A DNA stretch of 64,000 nucleotides from Propionibacteriales bacterium (GTDB lineage: Bacteria; Actinomycetota; Actinomycetes; Propionibacteriales; Nocardioidaceae). The position numbers were made by a program, and so were the translations under genes. The notes under the pieces were generated by a model, which searched no databases, was not told the origin of the DNA, and saw only the letters and a program-made list of their open reading frames with translations. Location of the stretch: NCBI GenBank assembly GCA_009377795.1, contig WHTJ01000004.1, positions 1-64,000 on the forward strand, written 5' to 3'. Positions 1-8,793 of the stretch are shown here, in pieces; the stretch's first letter is position 1, and each line of letters starts with the position of its first letter.

Positions 1-54
1 CGACTCGCCCACGCCTACACGCGCACGGTCCGCACCTCCGCCCGAGCGCCCGCG

Positions 55-143
55 GCCACCGTTTCCCGACCCAATGCCACAAGACAGACCCGGAACGGCT
101 GATCCGGTCACGTATCCCGACCCGATGCCACAGGACGGACCCG
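55..143. repeat. Short repeat, two copies (family 4)
   Basis: Two related segments (about 55-85 and 109-136) share the core CCCGACCC-N-ATGCCACA at a period of 51 bp. On the minus strand the first reads GTCTTGTGGCATTGGG followed by TCGGGAAACGGTGGC. It matches a segment at 57865-57895 with about 3 mismatches in 31. The stretch 1-162 holds no gene I can defend. A plus-strand open frame runs from base 1 to a TGA at 100-102, but it shows no recognisable sequence. Confidence 0.5.
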
Positions 144-162
144 ACGCGCGTCCGCCTCCCGG

Positions 163-1170
163 TCATCCCTCGGGACCGGCCGGGCGACCGTCCCCGAGTC
201 GGCGGACCGCGAGATACGCCGTCCGCACCCCCACCGCGCGTTCGAGGTCGTGCGAGATGTGGGTGAAGAACTGCTCGCGGTAGGTCCGGTCAGTGACGGC
301 GTACACCGTGAAGTAGAGCCCGGCGAACCCCGCGAGGAACAGCGCCACGTGGAACAGTTCGGTGCTCACCAGCTTGACGTCGCCCACGTACCGCGGCTCG
401 TGTCCCAGCCAGGCGTCCACGACCTCCGGGGTGATCGCCAGCCGCCCGAACACGGCGAAGAACGCGAACACCGCGGTCGACAGCAGGAGCACCTGCACGG
501 CCTGCGCGAGCAGCAGCACCAGCAGCAGGTTGGCCCGCTGCAGGCCCCGTACGGCGTCGATGCCCGTGACGTCGCCCAGGCCGGACGCCACCTCGGCCAT
601 CGGCGTACCGGTGCAGCAGTCGGCGAGCCGCTGGTCGCGTACGTCGTGCTCGACCGCGTCCACCTCGTCCGGCAGCCGGGCCAGCAGGAAGGCGACCGCG
701 AGCGCCGCGAACAGGAGCACGGTCACCCACAGCAAGGGCTTGTCCATCGAGGACGCGACCTGCCAGACCTCGGTGTTGATGAACAGGAACGTGAGGAAGA
801 GCAGCAGCAGCGGCAGCGCGCGGGTGATCAGCGGGAAGACCAGGCCCAGGCTGGCGAGCGTACGGCGGACGGCCCAGCGCACGATCGACCACCCGCTCAG
901 CACAGAGAAGCTGTACGCCACGAGCACGACCCCACCGGTGACCAGGCCGGTGAACATCCCGAGCGTGGCGTCACCCCGCCAGAACCCGACGACCGAGCCC
1001 ACGCCGGCACCGACCAAGCCCGCCACGAGCAGCAGGCCCACCACCGGGGTCACGCGTAGTGCGGACGCCGCGCGGTCGCGCCGGTCGTCCACGAACCACG
1101 GCAGGCCGTGGTCGATGAACCAGTCCTCGGTCGCGTCGACCACTCCGGCCGCGTCCGCCGGCGGGCTCAT
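163..1170 (-). CDS. Multi-pass membrane protein of unknown function
   Basis: 335 residues. I do not recognise a named family. About six hydrophobic segments are visible: two between residues 35 and 90, one near 105-130, one near 145-165, one near 225-255 and one near 285-305. The N-terminus and C-terminus are charged, and the tail (RLGDGRPAGPEG) is short. The ATG at 1170 follows GAGGGCGATGCG, an adequate ribosome binding site. The same frame stays open far upstream through ribF, but that part is an out-of-frame shadow of ribF. It lies 22 bp downstream of ribF on the same strand, so it is probably the last gene of that transcript. The function is not deducible from sequence. Confidence 0.75.
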   Translation of the reverse strand: MSPPADAAGVVDATEDWFIDHGLPWFVDDRRDRAASALRVTPVVGLLLVAGLVGAGVGSVVGFWRGDATLGMFTGLVTGGVVLVAYSFSVLSGWSIVRWAVRRTLASLGLVFPLITRALPLLLLFLTFLFINTEVWQVASSMDKPLLWVTVLLFAALAVAFLLARLPDEVDAVEHDVRDQRLADCCTGTPMAEVASGLGDVTGIDAVRGLQRANLLLVLLLAQAVQVLLLSTAVFAFFAVFGRLAITPEVVDAWLGHEPRYVGDVKLVSTELFHVALFLAGFAGLYFTVYAVTDRTYREQFFTHISHDLERAVGVRTAYLAVRRLGDGRPAGPEG

Positions 1171-1192
1171 CGCATCGCCCTCGCGGCCGGGC

Positions 1193-2149
1193 TCACGTCT
1201 CCCCCGGCTCCGGCGCCCCCAGCACCGAACGCGCCCGGGACACGTCGTCGGCCATCTGCACAACCAGCTGATCGATCGAGTCGAACGTCTCCTGGCCGCG
1301 CAGCCGGGCGATGAAGGACGTCTCGATCTCGACGCCGTACAGCTCGAGGTCGTCGCGGTCGAGCACGTACGACTCCACATGATGAACCCGACCGTCGAAC
1401 GTCGGGTTGGTGCCGACGCTGATCGCGGCCGGCAGCCACGGGCCCTCGGACTCGTCGAGCCGGCGCAGCCAGCCGGCGTACACGCCGTCCTCGGGAACCG
1501 CGGTCGTCCCGCTGGTGGGCACGTTGGCCGTCGGGTAACCGAGCGCCCGCCCGCGCTTGTGACCCTCCACGACCACGCCGCGGACGGTGTACGGCCGCCC
1601 CAGCGCCTCGGCCGCCCCCTCGACGTCGCCGGCCGCGAGGCAGGTGCGGACGTACGTCGACGACCACACCTGCGGACCGCCGTCGAGCGGGACGCCCTCG
1701 ACCGTGAAGTCGCGGTCCTCGGCGAGCTCTCGCAACGTCGCCACGTCACCGGCCGCACGATGACCGAAGCGGAAGTTCGCGCCCACGACCACGGCCACTA
1801 CCCGGAGCGGGACGAGGACGCGGTCGACGAACTCCTCGGGACTCCAGGCGGCGACCTCCATGCTGAACGCGACGACGAACACGTGGTTGACGCCGGCGCC
1901 TGACAGCAGCTCGGCTCGCTGTTCGATCGACGTGAGCAGCGTGGGTGCGTGCTCCGGCCGCAGCACCGCGAGCGGATGCGGATCGAAGGTCACCGCGACG
2001 ACCGGCAACCCGCCGCGCTCCCCCGCGACCTCGCGGGATCGCCGGAGCACGTGCTGATGCCCGAGATGTACGCCGTCGAAGTTGCCGATCGTGACGACCG
2101 TCCGGCCGAGATCGGCCGGGACGTCGTCCCGACCACGCCACACGTCCAC
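1193..2149 (-). CDS. ribF: Bifunctional riboflavin kinase / FMN adenylyltransferase
   Basis: 318 residues, normal for RibF. The N-terminal FAD synthetase domain has the nucleotidyl-transferase signature NFDGVHLGH at residues 23-31. The C-terminal flavokinase domain has RGRALGYPTANV near residue 200. The enzyme phosphorylates riboflavin to FMN and adenylates FMN to FAD in the cytosol. The GTG start at 2149 is preceded by AGAAGGAG at good spacing, and the conserved domain begins directly after it. The open frame continues upstream to 2638 without homology. In many actinobacteria ribF follows truB; here truB and ribF are separated by about 5 kb of accessory genes, several of them broken. Confidence 0.95.
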   Translation of the reverse strand: MDVWRGRDDVPADLGRTVVTIGNFDGVHLGHQHVLRRSREVAGERGGLPVVAVTFDPHPLAVLRPEHAPTLLTSIEQRAELLSGAGVNHVFVVAFSMEVAAWSPEEFVDRVLVPLRVVAVVVGANFRFGHRAAGDVATLRELAEDRDFTVEGVPLDGGPQVWSSTYVRTCLAAGDVEGAAEALGRPYTVRGVVVEGHKRGRALGYPTANVPTSGTTAVPEDGVYAGWLRRLDESEGPWLPAAISVGTNPTFDGRVHHVESYVLDRDDLELYGVEIETSFIARLRGQETFDSIDQLVVQMADDVSRARSVLGAPEPGET

Positions 2150-2226
2150 GCTGGGGCCGCTCCTTCTGATTCGTCCGGTTGTCCAGGCCACAGCTTCCCA
2201 TGGCGGAGTACGGCGGCGGCACCGCC

Positions 2227-2897
2227 TTACGTGCCGGACTGGTCGATCTCGGCGGAGACCCGAGCCTCGGCCCGCTCGGCCACCGCCGGGGACAGGACAC
2301 CGGCGTCGACCATCTCCCGGAGGACCTCGACGGCGGCGATCCGGCTCAGCGCCTTGGCCTGCCGCCGGCGCAGCGTGTGCCGGTCGACCTCGGCCTCCTT
2401 GTCGAGGTGCTCGAGCACGGTCGCCGCGGACTCCTCCCAATGCATGAAGGTGCGCTTGGCCATGTCGACCCGGGCGGCGTCGACGTTGGGCAGCGTCTTG
2501 AACAGCTCGAGCTCCTCGGTCGCCTTGCGGGCGGCGAGCCGCCGGGCGCTGACCTCGATATACGCGACCCCGGTCAGGTCCTCGCCCAGCGGCTCCGGCA
2601 TGGCACCGAGAACCCACCGGTGCAGCCGCCCGTACCACGGGAGGTGCGCCCGCCGGGCGGCGTCTACCCTGAGCCGGCCCAGCTCGACCTCCTCGATCTC
2701 GTCGTCGATCTCCTGCAGCAGGGTGCGAGTCGCGATCGGCGGCAGCAGTCCGGCGTCGCCCAGGCTCTGGTACGCCTCCCGCTCGATGTGGAGTCCGCGC
2801 AGGGTGAGTACGTCGACCTCCTCCTGCTCGGACAGGTGCGAGCGGGAGAACTGATCCCTGGCGTCGATCTCGGCCACGTGGAGGTGCGCCTCCACCA
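2227..2897 (-). pseudogene. Detached 3' part of the Na+/H+ antiporter gene
   Basis: This is the C-terminal cytosolic part of the antiporter at 2664-4217, read in the other frame. It starts at LVEAHLHVAEIDARDQ and ends at EIDQSGT with TAA. It is a charged, helix-rich region with no start codon of its own. Joining it to the upstream frame gives KLGFEDP-LVEAHLHV and an antiporter of about 660 residues, usual for CPA1 antiporters with a cytosolic tail. The frames are joined by adding one base in the run of four G (plus strand 2898-2901). It is either a real disruption or a sequencing error. Confidence 0.75.
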
Positions 2898-4217
2898 GGG
2901 GTCCTCGAAGCCCAGCTTGTTCAGTCGTGCCCGGGCGCTCTGCACCGCGAGCAGGCGGGCCAGTGCACCCAGGTACTCGTCGGCGCGGCTGGGTTCGTCC
3001 AGCCTCAGCGAGTGCACGACCAGGGAGATCGTCGTGGCGTTGAACAGCAGGGTGACCAGCACCACCCCGCCGGTCATCGCGATGATCTGCTCGCGTACCT
3101 CTCCCAGGCCCTCCGGCAGCGCCAGCGCCAAGGCGAGCGCCACCCCGCCGCGCAGACCACCCCATACGACGACCATGGAGTTGCGGTGACCGACCTTGGG
3201 GATGTGCGCCCACCGCTCCAGCAGAGCCACGAGCGGAAAGACGGCCAGCGGCCGGGAGACCAGCACCGCGGCGACCGCGATGCCGATGGCCTCGAGGTTC
3301 TCCCGGATGAGGTCGAAGTCGAGGGCGAGCCCGATGAACAGGAACAGCAGCGCGTTGGCGATGAACCCGAGCGACTCCCAGAGCTCGTGCAGGAGATCCC
3401 TCGCCGCGTGTTCGGCCCGGCTCTCCAGCAGACCGCCCATCGCGACGCCCGCGGCGACGGTCGCCATCACACCGGAGACCTCCCACTCCTCGGCGAGGAC
3501 GAAGGACCCGAAGGCGACGGCCACGGACAGGGCGGCGGCCGGCAGCCGATGAAGCAGCGGCAGCAGCAGGACCGCCAACGTGCCGATCACGGCACCGATC
3601 AGCAGCCCACCGAGAGACACCACGACGAACCGCACGATCCCGTTGGCCACCGAGAGCGACTCGTGCCCGACGACCCCCACGGGCAGCGCGACGCCGAGCA
3701 GGATCCCGTACAACACGATCGCGACACCGTCGTTGAGCAGACTCTGCCCCTCCACGATGGTCAGCAACCGCTTGGGAACGCCGAGATCCCGGAACACCGC
3801 GACGACCGCGACCGGATCGGTCGCGGAGATCAGTGCGCCGAACAGCAGCGCCGCGGCGATCCCGGTGCCGAGTAGGAGGTTCAGTCCCAGCCCGACCAGG
3901 GCGGCGGAGATCGCCAGCGCCACCGTGGCCAGTGCCGTGATCGCGACCAGATTGCGCATGAACTCCCGGGTGGACAGCCCGAGAGCCGCCTCGAAGATCA
4001 GGATGGGCAGGAAGAGGTTGACCAGGAGTTCCTCGAACCCCTCACCACCGACGAAGGTCGCGATGACGAAGTCGCCGCCGAGCTCGGAGATGAGCAACCC
4101 CATCACGGCCAGCACGACCGTCAGCTGGATGTTGATCCTTTCGGCGACCAGCCCGAGGATTACGGCGACACTCAGCAGCAACGAGACCTGCAGCAACCCG
4201 GTCGCCAGATCCTGCAT
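2664..4217 (-). CDS. Na+/H+ antiporter, CPA1/NhaP type, frameshifted near the C-terminus
   Basis: Cation/proton antiporter of the inner membrane with about 12 transmembrane segments in residues 1-420. Family hallmarks seen are ATDPVAVVAVF (acidic ion-binding motif), LLNDGVAIVLYG (the NDG motif) and GLRGGVALALALALP. The ATG at 4217 has GGAGG 6 bases upstream. After LNKLGFEDP (about residue 440) the frame turns into Arg/Ser-rich nonsense and stops at 2664, while the expected tail continues in the neighbouring frame (see 2227-2897). The membrane domain is complete, so a truncated transporter might still be made. The proximal cause is one missing C in a 5-C run of the coding strand, now 4 C. Confidence 0.85.
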   Translation of the reverse strand: MQDLATGLLQVSLLLSVAVILGLVAERINIQLTVVLAVMGLLISELGGDFVIATFVGGEGFEELLVNLFLPILIFEAALGLSTREFMRNLVAITALATVALAISAALVGLGLNLLLGTGIAAALLFGALISATDPVAVVAVFRDLGVPKRLLTIVEGQSLLNDGVAIVLYGILLGVALPVGVVGHESLSVANGIVRFVVVSLGGLLIGAVIGTLAVLLLPLLHRLPAAALSVAVAFGSFVLAEEWEVSGVMATVAAGVAMGGLLESRAEHAARDLLHELWESLGFIANALLFLFIGLALDFDLIRENLEAIGIAVAAVLVSRPLAVFPLVALLERWAHIPKVGHRNSMVVVWGGLRGGVALALALALPEGLGEVREQIIAMTGGVVLVTLLFNATTISLVVHSLRLDEPSRADEYLGALARLLAVQSARARLNKLGFEDPWWRRTSTWPRSTPGISSPARTCPSRRRSTYSPCADSTSSGRRTRAWATPDCCRRSRLAPCCRRSTTRSRRSSWAGSG

Positions 4218-4326
4218 CGCGTGCCTCCGGTGCGCGTCCGCAGAACGCCCACGGCGATCTCATCCGCGCCTGCCCAGATCGTGACAGCGGCACCGGTGGA
4301 TGTCCAGATCCAGCAGCCACACTCGT

Positions 4327-4378
4327 GCCGAGGTTGCACATCTGGCCGACCCGGGTGGGCCAGATGTGCAATCTCGGC
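4327..4378. repeat. Interspersed palindromic repeat, family 1
   Basis: Arms of about 21 bp (GCCGAGGTTGCACATCTGGC on the left and its near-complement on the right, one mismatch) surround a short GC centre. It lies between the SRPBCC gene and the antiporter gene, both on the minus strand. Related copies lie at 20429-20480, 34447-34507, 36384-36433 and, degenerate, 37274-37301. No T-run follows. Confidence 0.85.
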
Positions 4379-4398
4379 GCGAAGGGAGTGTGCAGGAC

Positions 4399-4869
4399 CT
4401 AGCGCCCCTCCACGATCTCGGCCAACCGGTCCATGGTCTCGCTCGCGCCCTCCTGCATCCCGGACTGGACCATGCCGTCCCGGTCCTCGACCGACTGGAA
4501 GACCGACACAGCGACGTACTGCGTCTTCCCGTCGACCTCCTCCAGGGTGAGCGTCTCGAGCGACACCTGACCCGGCGCTCCTTCGAACTCGAAGGTCTGT
4601 ACGACGCGCTCCGGCGCCGCCACGTCGTGGATAACGCCTCTGAAGCCGTACTCCTCGCCGTCGTCGCCGCGGCTGACGAATCGCCAGCTCCCGCCCGGCC
4701 TGACGTCCGCGCGGTCGACGACGGTCTCGTACTTCGCCGGTCCCCACCAGTTGGGGATGAGGTCCGGGTCCGTGACAGCCTTGAACACGACGTCTCGCGG
4801 CGCGTCGTAAACCCGCTTGATGATGATGTCCTGCCTGCCTGGCTCGATGATGAACTCCGTCTCACTCAA
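4399..4869 (-). CDS. SRPBCC / AHSA1-type protein
   Basis: 156 residues of the START-like (SRPBCC, activator of Hsp90 ATPase homologue 1) fold. The usual motifs are present: an N-terminal strand RVYDAPRDVVFKAVTDP, then NWWGP, RPGGSWRFVSR, and the C-terminal helix MQEGASETMDRLAEIV. The exact ligand is unknown for this family. The start is placed at TTG (4869). This codon overlaps the stop of the ArsR gene and fits the domain boundary, and a purine-rich GGAAAGGG lies upstream. ArsR plus AHSA1 pairs with overlapping ends are common in actinobacteria, so the two are almost certainly co-translated. Confidence 0.88.
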   Translation of the reverse strand: MSETEFIIEPGRQDIIIKRVYDAPRDVVFKAVTDPDLIPNWWGPAKYETVVDRADVRPGGSWRFVSRGDDGEEYGFRGVIHDVAAPERVVQTFEFEGAPGQVSLETLTLEEVDGKTQYVAVSVFQSVEDRDGMVQSGMQEGASETMDRLAEIVEGR

Positions 4870-5209
4870 GGTTCTGCCCTTTCCGTTTGCGTTGGATCTG
4901 CTGGATCTGCTGATCGAGCCGGTCGAACTGGCCGCGCCAGTTCTCCCGGTAGTGCTCGATCCACTCCGAAGCGCTCTCCAGCGGTGCCGTCTCGAGGCGG
5001 CAGGGACGCCACTGCGCATCGCGACTCCGCGTGATCAGCCGCGCCCGTTCGAGCACCTTCAGGTGCTTGGAGATCGCCTGCAGGCTGATCGAGAACGGTT
5101 CGGCCAGCTCGTTGACCGTCGCATCGCCGTCGGCCAGACGCGCCAGGATCGCCCGGCGGGTCGGGTCGGCCAGCGCGGCGAAGGTGAGGCTGAGCTGATC
5201 GTCCGCCAT
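4862..5209 (-). CDS. ArsR-family transcriptional regulator
   Basis: 115 residues with a single winged helix-turn-helix. LADPTRRAILARL opens the domain and LQAISKHLKVLERARLI is the recognition helix. It has no obvious cysteine pair for metal sensing, so it belongs to the metal-independent, SRPBCC-linked ArsR group. The gene is the first of a two-gene operon with the AHSA1 protein, whose start overlaps this stop. There is no Shine-Dalgarno sequence before the ATG. Upstream sits a strong candidate promoter (TTGACA, 17 bp, AATACT) covered by an inverted repeat, consistent with autorepression. Confidence 0.93.
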   Translation of the reverse strand: MADDQLSLTFAALADPTRRAILARLADGDATVNELAEPFSISLQAISKHLKVLERARLITRSRDAQWRPCRLETAPLESASEWIEHYRENWRGQFDRLDQQIQQIQRKRKGQNLE

Positions 5210-5211
5210 TT

Positions 5212-5275
5212 ATACTCAATCTTTCAGTTGATTAACTAATAGGTTGAGTATTCAGGTCGGACGCGGGCCTGTCAA
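5212..5275 (-). promoter_or_regulatory. Promoter and candidate operator of the ArsR-AHSA1 operon
   Basis: On the minus strand TTGACA (5275-5270) and AATACT (5252-5247) are spaced by exactly 17 bp. An exact inverted repeat, ATACTCAA (5212-5219) and TTGAGTAT (5244-5251), lies across it, so one arm overlaps the -10 box. The AT-rich content stands out from the surrounding DNA. This is a typical arrangement for ArsR autorepression; binding is inferred. Confidence 0.7.
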
Positions 5276-5340
5276 GGGGTCAGGGAAACGAGGTACGGAC
5301 CCCGGCCGGAGCGGCGGGATCGCCCTCGTACGTCCGGAGG

Positions 5341-6371
5341 TCAGCTGGACTCGCGCACCACGATCTCGGTGTCGAGGACCACCCTGTCGTCGAGACCGGC
5401 ATGGTCCTCGATCTGGGCGATCAGGAGCTCCACCATTCTGCGTCCCATCTCCACCGCGGCTGGTGCACGGTGGTCAACGGCGGGTCGGTGAGCCGCGACA
5501 CCGGCGAATCGTCGAAGCCGACCAACGCGACGTCGGCCGGCACCCGCCGCCCGCGGGCCCGCAGCACGCCCAGCGCGCCGGCCGCCATCGGGTCGTTCGC
5601 GGCGAAGACCGCGTCGAGATCGGGGGCCCGGTCGAGCAGCTCGCGCATCCCGCGTACACCGCTCTCCTCGCTGAAGTCGCCCGGACTCACCAGCGGCCCG
5701 CCGGCGTCCGGGCCGTACCCGTCCAGCGCCCGCAGGTAACCCTCCAGCCGTTCGAGGCCAGCCATCGTGTCCTGTGGGCCGGTGATCGTGCCCACCCGGC
5801 GGCGTCCGCGTTCGAGGAGATGCTCGGTGGCCGCACGGGCGCCCGCGCGGTTGTCGACGTCGACGTACCTGCCGTCGAGCCAGCCGCTGGGTCGTCCGAA
5901 GAGCACCATGGGCAGGCCACATCGCAGGAGGTGTGCGGCAGCGGGTCGTCGCCGCGGAGCGAGAGCAGCAGTACGCCGTCGACCTGCTGACCGGTGAGGT
6001 AGTGCTCCAGCCGGGACGCCTCGTCCGGCGCCTGCGCCATCGCCAGCAGGAGCTGCCGGGAGCACGCCCCGATCGCCGTGCTGATGCCCCGGATGATGCC
6101 CGCGAAGAACGGCTCGCCGAAGATGCGCTCGTCCGACTCGGAGATCAGCAGCGCCACGGTGTCGGTCCGCCGGGCCACGAGCGCCCCGTGCCGTGCGGTT
6201 GGGCACGTAGTCGAGCTCCTCGATCGCGCGGAGCACCGCCTCGCGCGCGCGATCGGACACCTGCGGCGAGCCGTTGATGACCCGGGAGACCGTGCCGCGT
6301 GCCACACTCGCGCGCGCGGCGACCTGCTCGATGGTCGGCGGCCCCTGCGCCGGTCCGCTCACCCGATTCAC
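5341..6371 (-). pseudogene. LacI-family regulator broken by three frameshifts
   Basis: Joined across three frames this is a full-length LacI/GalR regulator (about 343 codons). The N-terminal HTH (TIEQVAARASVARGTVSRV) is in frame A. The first half of the sugar-binding domain (RRTDTVALLISESDERIFG) is in frame B. The middle (GLPMVLFGRPSGWLDGRYV to VALVGFDDSPVSRLTD) is back in frame A, and the C-terminus (EMGRRMVELLIAQIED to RESS) is in frame C. The indels are one extra base in the C-run at 6184-6187, one missing base near 5930-5937 and one missing base near 5458. The rest of the sequence is well conserved, so the damage is recent or artefactual. GTG start at 6371. Confidence 0.85.
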
Positions 6372-6392
6372 CTCACCACTGTCATGCGGATC

Positions 6393-6408
6393 GTGCGCTA
6401 TGGCGCAC
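6393..6408. promoter_or_regulatory. Inverted repeat upstream of the LacI-type gene
   Basis: GTGCGC-TATG-GCGCAC, a perfect 6-bp inverted repeat, 22 bp upstream of the GTG of the LacI-family gene. LacI proteins usually bind short palindromes and often autorepress. No binding consensus is known here, so this is only a candidate operator. Confidence 0.35.
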
Positions 6409-6542
6409 GGACCGCCTGACTGGCTCCCTCACGAGGAGATGATTCCGCGCCGGCGACGATCCGGCATCCAGCCAGACCGGACGAAAATACCCGCGCAGCG
6501 AGACCACGACGGCGCGTCACGCGAGGCCGTTCACCGGATCGG

Positions 6543-7247
6543 TCAGTCGACCACGCCGGTCAGCCGGCACGCGTCGGTCCAGCGCGCGTCGTCCACCGGG
6601 AGCTCGGCCCGCTCCAGCTGCACCCAGGACCGGGCGTCCGCGATGGTCTCGTCGAGCAGCCGCACCAGAAGGTCGTCGGGTTCCGGCACGCACGCCTCGG
6701 CGATCCCTTCCACGGCGTGATGGACGATCCAGGGAGCCAGCCGGTCGGGGAAGCTGATCGTGTCGTCGCCGGCCTTGCGCATGAAGTCCCGGGCCCACAT
6801 CGTCGCGAGCGGGACCTGGTTCAGGACCCGCCGGCTGGACGGTTGGAGCCTGTCCTGCGGACGGCCCTCGAGCTCGGCCAGCTTCTGCTCGCAACGGAGC
6901 ACCGCCACGGCCATCACCCGCTGGCGCTCCTCCGCGACCACGGGCAGGGCCGCCCAGGCGGCCCGCAGCGCGATCCGCGCGGTCAGGCGACGGTCGTCGC
7001 TGGTAAGGCCGATCACCGCGGGGATCAGCGGCGCCAGCAGTTGCCGACTTCCGTCCGACACATAGTCGTTGACGTCGCGGGCCAGCGCGGCGAGCAGCGA
7101 GTGGGTGCAGGACGGGTGATCGGACCACTTCTCGCCGGCGAGGTAGGACGCCAGCTCCATGAAACAAGCGCCCTTGCGTGGATTGCGGTGTTTCCCGCGA
7201 GATAGGACGGGAACTACGTCGGGGGGCCAGTCTTCACGCGTATGCAT
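6543..7247 (-). CDS. Conserved actinobacterial protein of unknown function
   Basis: 234 residues, soluble and mainly helical. I recall similar actinobacterial proteins with the N-terminal stretch SRGKHRNPRKGACFMELASY followed by GEKWSDHPSCTH, but know of no assigned function. The conserved Cys and His residues (GACFME, HPSCTHSLL) could bind a metal; this is speculation. The ATG at 7247 has CGGGAG at correct spacing, so I prefer it to the TTG at 7310 that keeps the frame open. It lies between truB and the broken LacI gene on the same strand. No transmembrane segment or signal peptide is visible. Confidence 0.75.
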   Translation of the reverse strand: MHTREDWPPDVVPVLSRGKHRNPRKGACFMELASYLAGEKWSDHPSCTHSLLAALARDVNDYVSDGSRQLLAPLIPAVIGLTSDDRRLTARIALRAAWAALPVVAEERQRVMAVAVLRCEQKLAELEGRPQDRLQPSSRRVLNQVPLATMWARDFMRKAGDDTISFPDRLAPWIVHHAVEGIAEACVPEPDDLLVRLLDETIADARSWVQLERAELPVDDARWTDACRLTGVVD

Positions 7248-7418
7248 CGGCAACTCCCGGAGATCAAGGGCTTGCCCTTCTAGTTTGCGCCTACTTGGCG
7301 CCTTCGACAACGCCTATACCCACGGTGAACGGCTCGGGGCGAGGCGAAGAAGTGGGTGCAGGCGTCCGGCGCCGGCCGGGTACGCGATCTGGGCAAGCCC
7401 GACCGCGACGAGTAGGTC

Positions 7419-8321
7419 CTACACCCCGGTCCCGGACGTGTCTGCGGCGAACACGGCGAGTGCTCGGGCATCGCGTCCGCGTTGCTCGTAGAGCGCGAGG
7501 AACCGTCCCTCCGGATCCACGATCGCCACCGGACCCTCCGGCCCGAAGTCGGTGTCGCGAAGCGGGCGGCCGTGGGTCACCCAGACCGCCTGCTCGGCGT
7601 TCACGCCGTACGTCGCGAAGGCCCGACGGGCCACCTCGTCCAGCGGTACGACGACGAGCCCGCGCTCCGACTCCTCCAACGAGCGCGCCTCCGCGAGACT
7701 GAACACCCCCACCCGGGTGCGCCGGAGCCTGGTGAGGTGGCCGCCCACTCCGAGCGTGCTGCCGATGTCGCGCGCGAGCGCCCTGATGTACGTGCCGCTG
7801 GAACACGTCACGGAGACGTCGACGTCGACCGTCGTACCCTCCCGGCGTACACCGGAGATCTCGATGCCGGCCACGTGGACCGACCGCGGCTTCAGCACGA
7901 CATCCTCACCCGCACGCACCCGCTGGTAGGCACGCCTGCCGTCCACCTTCACCGCGGACACCGCCGACGGCACCTGCTCGATGTGGCCCACGAACCGCCC
8001 TGCGGCCGCCCTGATGTCCGCGTCGTCCAGTCCGCTCGCGTCCGCCGATCCGGCCGTCTCGCCCTCGGCGTCGTCCGTGATCGTCGACTCCCCGAGCCGG
8101 ATGGTCGCGGCGTACTCCTTGTCGGTCGCCGCCAGGTGGCCGAGCAGCCGGGTGGCCCTGCCGACTCCCAGCACGAGCACGCCGGTCGCCATCGGGTCCA
8201 GCGTGCCGGCGTGGCCGACCCGCCGGGTCCCGGCCAGCCGGCGCACACGCGCGACGACGTCGTGCGAGGTCCACCCCGGCGGCTTGTCGACGACCACGAT
8301 GCCGCTTGGGACATCGCTCAA
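7419..8321 (-). CDS. truB: tRNA pseudouridine(55) synthase
   Basis: 300 residues. The catalytic aspartate is D42 in [17 protein letters not shown]. The family motif [12 protein letters not shown] (12-23) and the [10 protein letters not shown] strand follow, and a small PUA-like C-terminal domain ends the protein. It isomerises U55 in the T-loop of tRNAs. The TTG start at 8321 overlaps the stop codon of rbfA and is preceded by GAGGAGG, so translation is coupled to rbfA. It is the last gene of the rimP-nusA-ylxR-infB-DUF503-rbfA-truB operon. A gap of about 170 bp without a gene separates it from the next gene. Confidence 0.96.
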   Translation of the reverse strand: MSDVPSGIVVVDKPPGWTSHDVVARVRRLAGTRRVGHAGTLDPMATGVLVLGVGRATRLLGHLAATDKEYAATIRLGESTITDDAEGETAGSADASGLDDADIRAAAGRFVGHIEQVPSAVSAVKVDGRRAYQRVRAGEDVVLKPRSVHVAGIEISGVRREGTTVDVDVSVTCSSGTYIRALARDIGSTLGVGGHLTRLRRTRVGVFSLAEARSLEESERGLVVVPLDEVARRAFATYGVNAEQAVWVTHGRPLRDTDFGPEGPVAIVDPEGRFLALYEQRGRDARALAVFAADTSGTGV

Positions 8322-8761
8322 GGCGTGGAATCCTCCTCGCCCTCGGAGGGCGGCGAGCGGTAGGGGTCCGCGTCGCCCGCGTACTGCGCGTCCGCGGCCG
8401 CCGCGGCGACCTCGGCGTCCGAGGCCCGGACCCGGGCGAGCAGCTCGTCGATGTGCGCGGCCGACTCCGGAAGCGCGTCGAGCACGAACTCCAGCGTCGG
8501 CGTGTGCCGCATGCCGAGCTGCTTGCCGACCTCCGAACGCAGCAGCCCGGCGGCGCTTCGCAACGCCGCCTCGGTCGACGCGCGGTCCGCGTCATCGCCC
8601 ATCACGGTGTAGAACACGGTGGCGTGCTGGGTGTCCCCGCTCACCCGGACGTCGGTGACCGTGACGAATCCCAGTCGGGGATCCTTGATCCGCCGCTCGA
8701 GCATCTCGGCCACGATCACCTTGATCCGGTCGGCGATCCGGCGTACTCGATCCGAACTCAT
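8318..8761 (-). CDS. rbfA: 30S ribosome-binding factor A
   Basis: 147 residues with the single KH-like fold of Rbf[21 protein letters not shown], then [17 protein letters not shown], and [20 protein letters not shown]. An acidic low-complexity tail of about 30 residues follows, as in many actinobacterial RbfA proteins. It binds the 5' helix of 16S rRNA during late 30S maturation and cold adaptation. The ATG at 8761 is supported by AAAGGGGA; the frame stays open farther upstream without homology. It sits between the DUF503 gene and truB. Confidence 0.95.
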   Translation of the reverse strand: MSSDRVRRIADRIKVIVAEMLERRIKDPRLGFVTVTDVRVSGDTQHATVFYTVMGDDADRASTEAALRSAAGLLRSEVGKQLGMRHTPTLEFVLDALPESAAHIDELLARVRASDAEVAAAAADAQYAGDADPYRSPPSEGEEDSTP

Positions 8762-8793
8762 CTGGTCCCCTTTCCGCTCGTCGAGAGCCTGTC

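Noticed and set aside
1-102. Open plus-strand frame at the left edge, possible gene end
   Set aside because: Only 33 codons, no recognisable motif, and it crosses a repeat; cannot be supported.
1171-1758. N-terminal extension of the membrane protein frame through ribF
   Set aside because: The extension is Arg/Ser/Pro-rich and out of frame with ribF; homology-independent features (hydrophobic segments, ribosome binding site) begin at 1170.
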